From positions 64,501 through 128,500 of the forward strand of contig NZ_QHKS01000019.1 in the NCBI RefSeq assembly GCF_003353175.1: 64,000 nt of DNA. Direction: 5' to 3'. Shown one piece after another: positions 17,377 to 26,400 of the stretch. The notes below the pieces were generated by a model that was given only the letters and a program-made list of their open reading frames with translations, was not told where the DNA came from and did no database searches. Numbering within the stretch: the first letter of the stretch is position 1; the number at the start of each line of letters is the position of its first letter. The stretch is from Paraburkholderia lacunae (GTDB taxonomy: Bacteria; Pseudomonadota; Gammaproteobacteria; Burkholderiales; Burkholderiaceae). A program made the translations under genes and the position numbers.

Positions 17377-18342
17377 CTATACAGCCGTCACGTATTTCGC
17401 GACCGGCTTGACCTCGCGCGGCGGCGCATCGTGCACGGTACGCACGCGCTTGACTTCATCGACCGGACTCAGGCCGAACAGGCGCTTGAACTCACGGCTG
17501 AATTGCGACGCGCTTTCGTAACCGACGCGCGCCGCAGCCGCGCCCGCGTTCAAACCATCCTGCACCATCAGCAAGCGCGCGTGATGCAAGCGCGTGGTCT
17601 TCACGTACTGCATCGGCGATGTGGACGTCACGGACTTGAACTGCGCATGAAACACGGCGAGGCTCATGCCCGCTTCAGCGGCCAGCGTATCGACATCGAG
17701 CTGGCCGTGATAGTCGGCATGAATGCGCCGTAGCGCCTTGGCGATACGGCCGAAATGATTTTGATGCGTCAGCGCCGCGCGGATCGCATCGCCCTGCTCT
17801 CCCGTCAACACGCGGTAACAGATTTCGCGGACCACGCCCGGCGCCAGAATGCGCGCATCGAGCGGCGAGGCCAACGCTTCCATCAAACGCTGCACCGCGT
17901 TGCTCAAGGCCGGATCGAGCGGCGTCGAATAGATGCCGAGCGGCTCGTTCTGCGCGGCGCCTTGCGCTTCGTTCAGCGTCATCAGCAACTCCGCCACCAT
18001 GGTCAGATCGACGCGCACCGAGATCGCGAGGAACGGTTTTTCCGGGCTCGCTTCGGTTTCGCATTCGAACGGCAGCGGCACCGACAATACGAGGTACTGC
18101 TGCGCGTCGTACTGGAACTCCTGCTCACCGATGAAACCGCGCTTACGCCCCTGGCAGACGATCACGATACTCGGCTCGTAAAGCACCGGCCTGCGCGGCA
18201 TCGGATGATTGGCGCGGAGCAGATTGACGCCTTCCACGTCGGAGCGCGTAACGCCCTCGGCGGGCGCCAGCGTATCGAACAGTGCGACCAGCCGATGCTG
18301 ATCGGGATTGGCGGAGGCAGGTTGAGCGGAACGCGTGGACAT
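17377..18342 (-). CDS. AraC-family transcriptional regulator
   Basis: A 321-residue regulator. An N-terminal AraC_N-type sensor domain (EPSIVIVCQGRKRGFIGEQEF, QYLVLSVPLPFECE) is followed by a C-terminal AraC HTH with LAAEAGMSLAVFHAQFK and the second helix region ARVGYESASQFSREFKRLFG. The start at 18342 (MSTRSAQPAS) is chosen because upstream sequence is not protein-like. It is divergent from the alcohol dehydrogenase gene at 18661, a common arrangement for AraC activators of aldehyde/alcohol dehydrogenases, so it likely controls that gene. Confidence 0.88.
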   Translation of the reverse strand: MSTRSAQPASANPDQHRLVALFDTLAPAEGVTRSDVEGVNLLRANHPMPRRPVLYEPSIVIVCQGRKRGFIGEQEFQYDAQQYLVLSVPLPFECETEASPEKPFLAISVRVDLTMVAELLMTLNEAQGAAQNEPLGIYSTPLDPALSNAVQRLMEALASPLDARILAPGVVREICYRVLTGEQGDAIRAALTHQNHFGRIAKALRRIHADYHGQLDVDTLAAEAGMSLAVFHAQFKSVTSTSPMQYVKTTRLHHARLLMVQDGLNAGAAAARVGYESASQFSREFKRLFGLSPVDEVKRVRTVHDAPPREVKPVAKYVTAV

Positions 18343-18660
18343 GACGGTATGGTGACGCACGAGAGAAAAGTGCTTGAAATTTAACACCAAAGAGCCTATC
18401 GCGCTGCTCACCAGGAGTTTTAGGCAAATCTTCAAGACATTCAGGTATTCCTTGGCTCGCTCCCGGTCCCTACTATGGGAACCCTGCCGGATCATCTTTT
18501 TCCGCGCTGCGCCGGGCGCGGTTGGCGATTCACCGATTAGGGGAATTCGTCCGCCACCGTTGGCGCCGTGATCCCGGTCCATGACAAGGTTGGCCGCATC
18601 GGCGACGAGCATCGCCATCGCCGGCGCCTTGTGCCATTACCCTCTTTACTGGAGCTACCC
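18343..18660. promoter_or_regulatory. Divergent control region, araC-type regulator / alcohol dehydrogenase
   Basis: About 320 bases between divergent start codons, AT-richer near the regulator (18365-18460). The promoters of both genes and the AraC-type operator should lie here. I could not identify operator half-sites with confidence. Confidence 0.4.
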
Positions 18661-19713
18661 ATGAGCACGACCTATGCCTATGCAGCAACCGACGCCACCG
18701 CGCCGCTCGCCCCGTTCGAATTTCAGCGCCGCGAACTACGCGCGCATGACGTGCAAATGGAAGTCCTGTTTTGCGGCGTGTGTCATTCCGATTTGCACCA
18801 GGCGCGCAATGAATGGAAGAACACGACTTATCCGGTCGTGCCGGGTCACGAGATCGTCGGCCGCGTGACTGCGGTGGGTGCGGGCGTGACGAAATATAAG
18901 GCGGGCGATCTGGTCGGCGTGGGTTGCCTTGTCGACTCGTGCCGCACTTGTGCGAGTTGTGAGGAAGGTCTTGAGCAGTATTGCGAGAACGGTTTTGTCG
19001 GCACGTATAACGGCGTGGACCGCGTGGACGGGCAAATCACGTACGGCGGCTATTCGACGCAATTGGTGGTGGACGAAGCGTTCACGCTACGTGTGCCGGA
19101 GAATCTCGACCCGGCGGGTGTTGCGCCGTTGCTGTGCGCCGGCATTACGACTTATTCGCCGCTGCGGACCTGGGGTGCCGGTCCTGGCAAGAAGGTCGGA
19201 ATTGTTGGCCTCGGCGGCCTGGGTCATATGGGCGTGAAGCTGGCCCGAGCGATGGGCGCGCACGTGGTGTTGTTTACGACGTCGCCGTCGAAGATCGAGG
19301 ATGCCAAGCGGCTTGGCGCGCATGAGGTTGTCATTTCCCGGAATCCGGAAGAGATGGAAGCACATCTGAACAGCTTCGATTTCATTCTGAATACTGTGGC
19401 TGCACCGCATGATTTGAATCCGTTTTTGAATTTGCTTCGACGCGATGGGACTATGACATTGGTTGGGGCTCCTGAGCACGATCATCCGTCGCCGCAGGTG
19501 TTCAATCTGATCTTCAAGCGTCGCCGCCTGGCCGGGTCGTTGATTGGCGGCATCGCCGAGACGCAGGAAATGCTGGATTTCTGCGGCGAGCACGGGATTA
19601 CTTCTGATATTGAGGTGATTCCTATGCAAGGGATCAATGAAGCATACGAGCGGATGCTTAAGAGCGATGTTAAGTATCGGTTTGTTATTGATCTGGATTC
19701 GTTGAGGAAATAA
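18661..19713 (+). CDS. Zinc-dependent alcohol dehydrogenase (CAD/YahK-type aldehyde reductase)
   Basis: A 350-residue medium-chain dehydrogenase with all expected features: catalytic zinc ligands in CGVCHSDLH and PGHE, a structural zinc site with cysteines in DSCRTCASCEEGLEQYC, and the Rossmann motif GIVGLGGLGHMG. Similarity to YahK/cinnamyl alcohol dehydrogenase suggests NADPH-dependent reduction of a range of aldehydes. ATG at 18661 follows CTGGAGC. The 3' half uses more A/T third positions than neighbouring genes. It is divergent from an AraC regulator that probably activates it. Confidence 0.93.
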   Translation: MSTTYAYAATDATAPLAPFEFQRRELRAHDVQMEVLFCGVCHSDLHQARNEWKNTTYPVVPGHEIVGRVTAVGAGVTKYKAGDLVGVGCLVDSCRTCASCEEGLEQYCENGFVGTYNGVDRVDGQITYGGYSTQLVVDEAFTLRVPENLDPAGVAPLLCAGITTYSPLRTWGAGPGKKVGIVGLGGLGHMGVKLARAMGAHVVLFTTSPSKIEDAKRLGAHEVVISRNPEEMEAHLNSFDFILNTVAAPHDLNPFLNLLRRDGTMTLVGAPEHDHPSPQVFNLIFKRRRLAGSLIGGIAETQEMLDFCGEHGITSDIEVIPMQGINEAYERMLKSDVKYRFVIDLDSLRK

Positions 19714-19760
19714 GGGTTTTTTGCCCGCGCAGCGGCTTGGGTTTTTTACGCCTGCGGCGT

Positions 19761-19792
19761 GGGATTTTCTCTCTTGATTTCAAAAAAATCCC
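19761..19792. terminator. Hairpin between alcohol dehydrogenase and LysR genes
   Basis: GGGATTTT (19761-19768) pairs with AAAATCCC (19785-19792) around a 16-nt loop. It may be a weak terminator for the dehydrogenase gene. The stem ends about 20 nt before the LysR start, so it could also affect the lysR leader. Confidence 0.35.
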
Positions 19793-19812
19793 ACCCCGAT
19801 TGGAGCAAAACC

Positions 19813-20769
19813 ATGATTGACAGAATAGCCGCGATGCGAACATTCATCCGAATCGTGGATACGAACAGCTTCACCCGCGCGGCCGAGTCGCTCAACATCC
19901 CCCGCGCGACAGCGACAACGATCGTTCAGAACCTGGAAGCTCTCCTGGGCACGGCCTTATTGGCCCGCACGACACGGCGCCTGAGTGTCACCGCCGAAGG
20001 CGCCGCCTACTACGAACGCTGTGCGCAAATCCTCGCCGACATCGACGAAATGGAAGCGAGCCTCCGTCACGCCACGGACAACCTGACCGGCCGCCTGCGC
20101 ATTGAAATGCCGGGCGCCGTGGCAGGCACCATCGTCCTGCCGGCGCTGGAGGACTTCCACGCGCGCTTCCCTAATCTGGACCTCGCCGTCGGCATCAGCA
20201 ACCGCGCGGTGGACCTAATCGCCGAAGCAGTCGATTGCAGTATCCAGCTAGGCGAATTGCCGGATTCAAACCTGGTCGCGCGGCAGCTCGGAACCCTCGA
20301 GCACGTGACATGCGCCAGTCCCGCCTATCTGGCGCGTCACGGCACGCCGGTGAATCTCAGCGACTTGACCGGGCACGTCGCAGTCAATTGCATGTCGCCA
20401 TACACCGGCCGCGAAGTGGACTTCGACTTCGAAGTGGATGGCGAAGCGCAAAGCGTAAAGGTGAAAGGCTTCGTCAAAGTCAGCGACGAGCAGGCCTATC
20501 TGACTTGCGGTCTGCAAGGCCTGGGGCTGATACAACCCGCGCGAATCGCCGCGCAGCCTTACCTCGATTCGGGACAGTTGCGCGAAGTGCTGCCGCAATG
20601 GAAACCCGTGCCGATGCCGGTCTCGGTCGCGTATGTGAAGAACCGCCGCGTGTCGCCACGCGTGCGGGCCTTCGTCGACTGGCTCGCAGAACTCTTCGAG
20701 CAAGCCGAACACGTCGATCAGGACCTCTCGCGCGTCCGCCAGTTATTGCGCGGCCTGCATCTCGCCTGA
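19813..20769 (+). CDS. LysR-family transcriptional regulator
   Basis: A 318-residue LTTR. The start at 19813 (MIDRIAAMRTFIRIV) has TTGGAGC upstream. The N-terminal winged HTH reads TNSFTRAAESLNIPRATATTIVQNLEALLGTALLARTTR; the C-terminal half is the periplasmic-binding-fold effector domain with GRLRIEMPG and SNLVARQLG. It belongs to the CrgA/DsdC-like subgroup common in Burkholderiaceae. The regulon is unknown; it follows the alcohol dehydrogenase on the same strand but is not obviously in its operon. Confidence 0.9.
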   Translation: MIDRIAAMRTFIRIVDTNSFTRAAESLNIPRATATTIVQNLEALLGTALLARTTRRLSVTAEGAAYYERCAQILADIDEMEASLRHATDNLTGRLRIEMPGAVAGTIVLPALEDFHARFPNLDLAVGISNRAVDLIAEAVDCSIQLGELPDSNLVARQLGTLEHVTCASPAYLARHGTPVNLSDLTGHVAVNCMSPYTGREVDFDFEVDGEAQSVKVKGFVKVSDEQAYLTCGLQGLGLIQPARIAAQPYLDSGQLREVLPQWKPVPMPVSVAYVKNRRVSPRVRAFVDWLAELFEQAEHVDQDLSRVRQLLRGLHLA

Positions 20770-20805
20770 GGCGGGCTCAATGCAGGTCCGCTGCAAACGC
20801 GTACG

Positions 20806-20991
20806 TTAGTTCGGCAATGTGACCGGCACCGGCCGCGTCAACAGATCGACATAGAAATTGAAAAAGCCTGGATTGTCGAAGCGTTTGACGATCGTCATCT
20901 TCTGCAAACCCGCCGGCGGCGAACTGGCATAACCCGTTGACTTGCCGTCATTCGCGCCGAAGCTCATATCCACATCCACCCATTCATCCAC
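20806..20991 (-). pseudogene. Short orphan frame, possible 3' remnant of a lost gene
   Basis: A 61-codon frame ending VKRFDNPGFFNFYVDLLTRPVPVTLPN has protein-like composition. Read upstream it continues through SSFQSFATQTVDEW back to a TAG at about 21046 with no ATG or ribosome-binding site; GTG at 20991 is the only plausible start. The hydrophobic, Pro-ending C-terminus looks like the tail of a larger protein. I do not recognise the family. It may be a degraded gene end at the boundary of the T6SS locus, or a small real protein. Confidence 0.35.
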
Positions 20992-21148
20992 CGTCTGCGT
21001 GGCAAACGACTGAAATGAGCTGCGGGCACAGGAAAGCCGTTGCGGCTATGCGCCGCCTCCAGACAGAGCACGTCGCCGGATTGACCTGAATCAATTCAGC
21101 GGCGCGCCTGATGCGGTAGTGCGTCACAAGGACGCGTGTTGCGGGATT

Positions 21149-22105
21149 TCAGGGCTGGCGTGCCTGCGACGACGCGCCCGGGCATGCAGGGTCTTTGCCC
21201 CAATGACCGTCGCATACGCGCCAGCGGCACAACTGGTCTTCGAAGAAACCGCGTTGACCACACTCCTTTACCCGCTCGGCCAGCTTGGCGTTGGCAGGGG
21301 TAGCCGAGGTGCTCACCTTGGTAGCGGCATTGCCGCCGGCCGCTTTCGCGTCAGCCGGTTTGGTTCGCGCCACCAGCGCCGCCAACAGATCGGCGTCCGA
21401 ATCATCTTTCGATTCATTACCGCTCTTCGACGTGCGCGACTTCCTGGTCTGCGCAACCTCGCTCGTTGCGCTCGCGTGACGGTTGCTCGCGCTTGCGGTC
21501 GCACTGTCCTTCTTGCCTTGGGCCGCCGCAGTCTCATGCTTCGAATTGCTGGCTACGGCAGTCGTATTCTTGCCATGCTTCGCCGACGGTACAGCTAGAC
21601 CCGATGCGGCCGGTGCGGACGCAACTGGCGTGGACGCGTTGCTCGGCTCCGCGCCAGCGGCGAGTGCGCGCGACAAGCGGCTGTCGTCGCCGCTCGCGGG
21701 AGCAGCAGCGGACGCCGCAGCGGCCTTGCTGTCGTTGTCGTCGGCTATGATCGTGGCCGCCTGCGATGACGCGGCAGCCGGCGCGGCAGCTTTCGCGGTG
21801 ACCTGTGGCGCGCCGCCCGCAGCGGAGGCCGGGACAACTTTCTCTGCGTTGTTCGGCGTGGCCGACGCTACCGCTTCGGTCCGCGTGCGCTGTTGCATAT
21901 GCCACGCGCCCCAGCCACCGGCAGCGATCACCAGCAAGGCGACCAGCGCGAGCGGGGTTCTTGACCGGCGTGGTTTATCCGCAGGCGGCGCGACGCGGCC
22001 TTCGAGGTTCGCGAGAATTCGCGAACCATTGCCCTCAGCGCCTTTAGCCTTATCGGATAACAGGCTAGGCGGGGCTTTGGAATTCGAACTTTCCGGCGCA
22101 CTCAT
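21149..22105 (-). CDS. Ala/Ser-rich single-pass membrane protein at T6SS locus edge
   Basis: A 318-residue protein: basic cytoplasmic N-terminus, one transmembrane helix (about 50-66, LALVALLVIAAGGWGAW), then a long low-complexity Ala/Ser/Thr/Lys region. The C-terminus is compact and Cys-containing, with RVKECGQRGFFEDQLCRW and VCDGHWGKDPACP. The four cysteines in the tail could form disulfides in the periplasm. It is divergent from the M15 peptidase gene and lies at the edge of the T6SS cluster, where Burkholderia loci often carry accessory tag genes. Function unknown; a T6SS link is inferred from position only. Confidence 0.7.
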   Translation of the reverse strand: MSAPESSNSKAPPSLLSDKAKGAEGNGSRILANLEGRVAPPADKPRRSRTPLALVALLVIAAGGWGAWHMQQRTRTEAVASATPNNAEKVVPASAAGGAPQVTAKAAAPAAASSQAATIIADDNDSKAAAASAAAPASGDDSRLSRALAAGAEPSNASTPVASAPAASGLAVPSAKHGKNTTAVASNSKHETAAAQGKKDSATASASNRHASATSEVAQTRKSRTSKSGNESKDDSDADLLAALVARTKPADAKAAGGNAATKVSTSATPANAKLAERVKECGQRGFFEDQLCRWRVCDGHWGKDPACPGASSQARQP

Positions 22106-22230
22106 TCACTGTCTCATTGAATCCTGGATTATTTCGCCGTGATAATACCGTTCCGGCTCGTCTCCGAGCAGGCCTGATTCTAAGAGCAAGCATTACAAAA
22201 TACAATTGTTTCCAATTTCCGGGGTCGCCT

Positions 22231-23076
22231 TTGATTGCCGTCGTACTTGTTGCCTATTTCGCCATTGCCGTTGCGCTCGCTGCAATGCTGCTATTGCCGG
22301 CGGTACGCGCCTCTTTATTAGGCGCCGCGCTCGATATTCATGGTCGTGTTATGCGCCGGGCATCGAGAGGCGCATCGCACGCTCGCGGCCAATTAGCACG
22401 CTCGGCAAAAATTTCGCAATCGACTGTGATCGATATGCAAAATTTGCTGGCGAAGCGGCGCTTGCTGATTTTTACCACCGCAGGTATTCTTGCGACGCCG
22501 CCATTGGTGGCATTGGCATTACGCGGCCGGCAATTATTCCAATTCGATGACACTGCGCGGGTACCTGACGAGAAAATTGCTGCGTTATTGAATGGCGAAC
22601 AGCTTGTGCCCCCGCCGCCGCTGCCGCCCGAGGTATTTGCAACGCAGGAAGTCGAGCAGATCCGGCCCGCGCTAAAAGATGCGAGCCGCGACTGGAATTT
22701 GCTCGACGCCGACTTCAGGACGCGTTTATTGCTCGTCTACAAAATCATGCACGAGCAATACGGGTATGAAATGGCATTGCTGGAAGGTTATCGCAGTCCG
22801 GAGCGGCAAAACCGCCTGGCGCAAATGGGGGGCAACGTCACCAATGCCGCAGCGTTTCAGAGCTATCACCAATACGGTCTTGCCGCTGACAATGCGTTTT
22901 TGCGCGACGGCAAGCTCGTCATTTCAGAAAAAGATCCCTGGGCCATGCGAGGCTATCAGTTATACGGGCAGACGGCTGAACAGGTCGGTCTGACTTGGGG
23001 TGGTCGCTGGAAAATGATGGATCTCGGGCACGTTGAATATCACAAACCCGGCTTCGTGCTGGGACGCGGTCATTAA
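22231..23076 (+). CDS. M15-family peptidoglycan peptidase (TagX-like), T6SS-associated
   Basis: Two N-terminal hydrophobic segments (IAVVLVAYFAIAVALAAMLLLP and LLIFTTAGILATPPLVALAL) anchor a periplasmic M15 D,D-/L,D-peptidase domain. The zinc and catalytic signature is complete: SYHQYGLAAD, and LGHVEYH near the C-terminus, with GYRSPERQNRLA upstream. TTG at 22231 is preferred as start; an in-frame ATG at 22117 would add unlikely sequence. Known family role: Acinetobacter TagX, an L,D-endopeptidase, opens peptidoglycan for T6SS assembly. Same-strand position before tssM suggests the same job here. Base composition is AT-richer than the tss genes. Confidence 0.8.
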   Translation: MIAVVLVAYFAIAVALAAMLLLPAVRASLLGAALDIHGRVMRRASRGASHARGQLARSAKISQSTVIDMQNLLAKRRLLIFTTAGILATPPLVALALRGRQLFQFDDTARVPDEKIAALLNGEQLVPPPPLPPEVFATQEVEQIRPALKDASRDWNLLDADFRTRLLLVYKIMHEQYGYEMALLEGYRSPERQNRLAQMGGNVTNAAAFQSYHQYGLAADNAFLRDGKLVISEKDPWAMRGYQLYGQTAEQVGLTWGGRWKMMDLGHVEYHKPGFVLGRGH

Positions 23077-23467
23077 GGCGAAGCAGGCAATAAAGAGGTT
23101 GGCAATGGGGCGTTCAATCAATTTTTCCGGCGAAAAGCGGCAATGCCGTGCGCATAACGGCATTGATGCAATGGTCACCGGCGGGGCCGTCAATTCCCGA
23201 CTGGTCAAACCGGTTACATTCACTTTCGCCTGAATATGCTTTCGTTTCATTTCAAACGTGGCGAACCTCTGTTCGAGCTTTTACGCAATCTTGCGCCCGC
23301 CGCCCCGACGCTTGCCCAAGGCTGCGTCTCGAGTATGCGGGCCGCGCGGCGCACCGGCCGATCCAAACGCGCCGCACTTGCCGCGCCGCGCCGCTTTGCC
23401 GATGCCCGCGCCACGCTGTTAGTCATTCCACGCGCCACAACACATATCACCAAGACCTGAACGGCTT
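23077..23467. promoter_or_regulatory. Leader region upstream of tssM with perfect hairpin
   Basis: About 390 bases between the M15 gene and tssM, without a gene. CAATGCCGT (23141-23149) pairs perfectly with ACGGCATTG (23157-23165) around GCGCATA. No T-run follows, so an operator or RNA element is as likely as a terminator. CGCATAACGGCATTG recurs with a 2-nt insertion in the other T6SS control region (40452-40468). Confidence 0.45.
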
Positions 23468-26400
23468 ATGCGACGCATTCTCAACGTGTTGACCCACCCA
23501 CGCACGCTCTCGATCATCGGCTTGCTCGCGCTCGCTGCCATATTGTTCATCGGCGCCGATACCTTGCAGATCGACTTGATGTGGCCGGCCATCATCCTCG
23601 GCGCGGTGGTCGCGGTCTGGCTGCTGGTGTGGCTGGTGCGCCGGCTGCGCGCGCGGCGCGCGAACAACAGGCTCGGCGAAATGCTCGAACAGCAGGCCGA
23701 AAAGCAGACCGAAACCGGTCCTGCGCCGACCCCCGCGCGCCAGGCCGAACTCGACGTGCTGCGCACGCGCCTCGTCGACGCGGTGAAGACCATCAAGACC
23801 TCAAAAATCGGCCAGGTGTCGGGCGGCTCGGCGCTTTACGAACTGCCCTGGTACATCGTGATCGGCAACCCGGCCGCGGGCAAGAGCAGCGCCGTGTTGA
23901 ACTCGGGCTTGCAATTCCCCTTCGCCGACAAGAACAACGCGGTGATTCACGGCATTGGCGGTACGCGCAATTGCGACTGGTTCTTCACGACCGAAGGCAT
24001 TCTGCTCGACACCGCCGGCCGCTATTCCGTGCATGAAGAAGACCGCACCGAGTGGCTCGGCTTCCTCGGCCTGCTCAAGCGCTTCCGCCCGAAGGCGCCC
24101 ATCAACGGCATCATCGTCACGGCGAGCATTGCGGAACTGACGAGCAGCAAGCCCGAGTTCGCGATCAACCTCGCGAAGAACCTGCGTCAGCGCGTGCAGG
24201 AACTCACCGAGAAGCTCGAAGTATTCGCGCCGGTGTACGTGATGTTCACGAAGGTGGACCTGATTACCGGCTTCACCGAATTCTTCAGCGGCAGCGACCG
24301 CCACGAATACGACCGTGTTTGGGGCGCCACCCTGCCCTACGAGCCGGACGAAAAGCGCGACGTAGTCGGGCTGTTCGACGAGCATTTTGAAGAGCTGTAT
24401 GACGGTCTGAAAGAAATCAGCGTCGCGCAGATGTCGATCAACCGCGGCAACAAGCTTTCGCCGGGCCAACTGAGCTTCCCGCTCGAATTCTCGACGATCA
24501 AGCCCGCCTTGCGCGCGTTCCTCGCCACGCTGTTCGAAAGCAACCCGTTCCAGTACAAGCCGATTTTCCGCGGCTTCTACTTCACCAGTGCATTGCAGGA
24601 AGGCGAAACCAACAGCGCCGCGGCCACCCGCATCGCCAATCGCTTCGGCCTGAGTGCCGACAGCCTGCCCAAGCCGCATAGCGCGTTCTCGAAGAACGGC
24701 TTCTTCCTGCGTGATCTGTTCTCCAAGGTGATCTTTGCCGACCGTCAGACGGTCAAGCAATTCGCCAGTCCGGCCAAGACGCGCATGCGCTATGCGACGT
24801 TCTTCGGCTTCGTCGCCGTGCTCGCGCTGGCGCTCGGCGGCTGGACATGGTCGACGATCGGCAACCAGCAGCTCGCCGACAACGTGAAGGCGGACCTCGA
24901 CAACGTGGTGCGCCTGCAACAGAACCGCAACGACCTGCAATCGCGCCTGCAGGCCATGGACATTCTCGAAGACCGTATCGACCAGCTCGAGCAGTTTCGC
25001 CGCGACAAGCCGCTCGCGGTGTCGCTCGGGCTGTATCAGGGCGATCGTCTCGAGCAGCACCTGCTTACCGAGTATTACAGCGGCGTGCGCCAGATTCTGC
25101 TCGACCCGGTCTCGCAGAATCTCGCGTCGTTCCTGAAGGACGTCAACGCGCATCCCGATCAGCTCGCGCCGTTGAACCGTACGCCCGATGCTGGAGCGAT
25201 TCCGGTGTCGGCGCATACGGCGATGGCGGCCAGCGGCCAGGGCGGCCTCTACAGCGATGCGTCGCCGGCCAACGTCGAAGACGCCTACAACGCGCTCAAG
25301 ACCTACCTGATGCTGAGCGACAAGCGCCACGTCGAAACGGCTCACCTGACCGATCAGGTCGCCCGCTTCTGGCGCGGCTGGCTCGAAACCAATCGCGGCA
25401 ACATGCCCCGCGACGAGATGATCCGCAGCGCCGAGCGCATGATCACCTTCTACCTGTCACGCGTATCCGACAACGACTGGCCGATGATCGACCAGAACCT
25501 CGGGCTCGTCGATCAGACGCGTGAAAATCTGCGCCGCGTGGTGCGCGGCATGCCGGCCCGTCAGCGCGTCTATGAGGAAATCAAGGCACGCGCGTCGACC
25601 CGTTTCGCGCCGATGACCATCGCGCGCATCGTCGGCGAAAACAATACGGTACTGGTGGCGGGCAGCTACGCGATCCCCGGCACCTTCACGCGTGAAGCGT
25701 GGTTCCAGTACGTACAGCCGGCGATTCGTGATGCCGCCACCAAGGAGCTGCAGGCGAAGGACTGGGTGCTCAACACGTCAGCGCACGACGACCTGACGCT
25801 CGAAGGCAGCCCCGAGCAGATCCAGAAAGCGCTCGTGACGATGTACAAGACCGAATACGCGATGCACTGGCAGAAGTTCATGCAAGGCATTGCCGTGCAG
25901 AGCTTCGGCAGCTTCGGTCAGGCAGTGGATGCGATGAACCGTCTCGGCGACCCGCAGGATTCGCCGATCCGCAAAGTGCTCGAAACCGCGTACGACCAGA
26001 CTTCGTGGGATAACCCGTCGCTCTTCAACGCGGGCCTGAAACGCGCGCAAACCGGCGTCACCAGCTGGTTCAAGCAATGGTTCTCGCGCGCGCCGACCGG
26101 CCAGATCAACGCCAACATCGACATCAACGGCAATCCTGTCGAAATGCCGATGGGCCCGATCGGCCAGGAGTTCTCGGCGCTGGGCCGCATCGTCGTCACC
26201 GGCGACAACGGTTCGATGCTCAAGGGCTACATGGACACGCTCTCGAAGGTGCGCACGCGCTTTAACGTGATCAAGAACCAGGGCGATCCGGGACCGGGTG
26301 CGCGTCAGCTGATGCAGCAGACGCTCGACGGCAGCGGGTCCGAGCTGGGCGATTCGTTGAAATACGTCGACGAGCAGATGCTCACCGGCCTCACCGATTC

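Noticed and set aside
22117..22230. Extended N-terminus of the M15 peptidase from ATG 22117
   Set aside because: The extra 38 residues are not protein-like and overlap the divergent promoter region; TTG 22231 starts directly at the first membrane helix.
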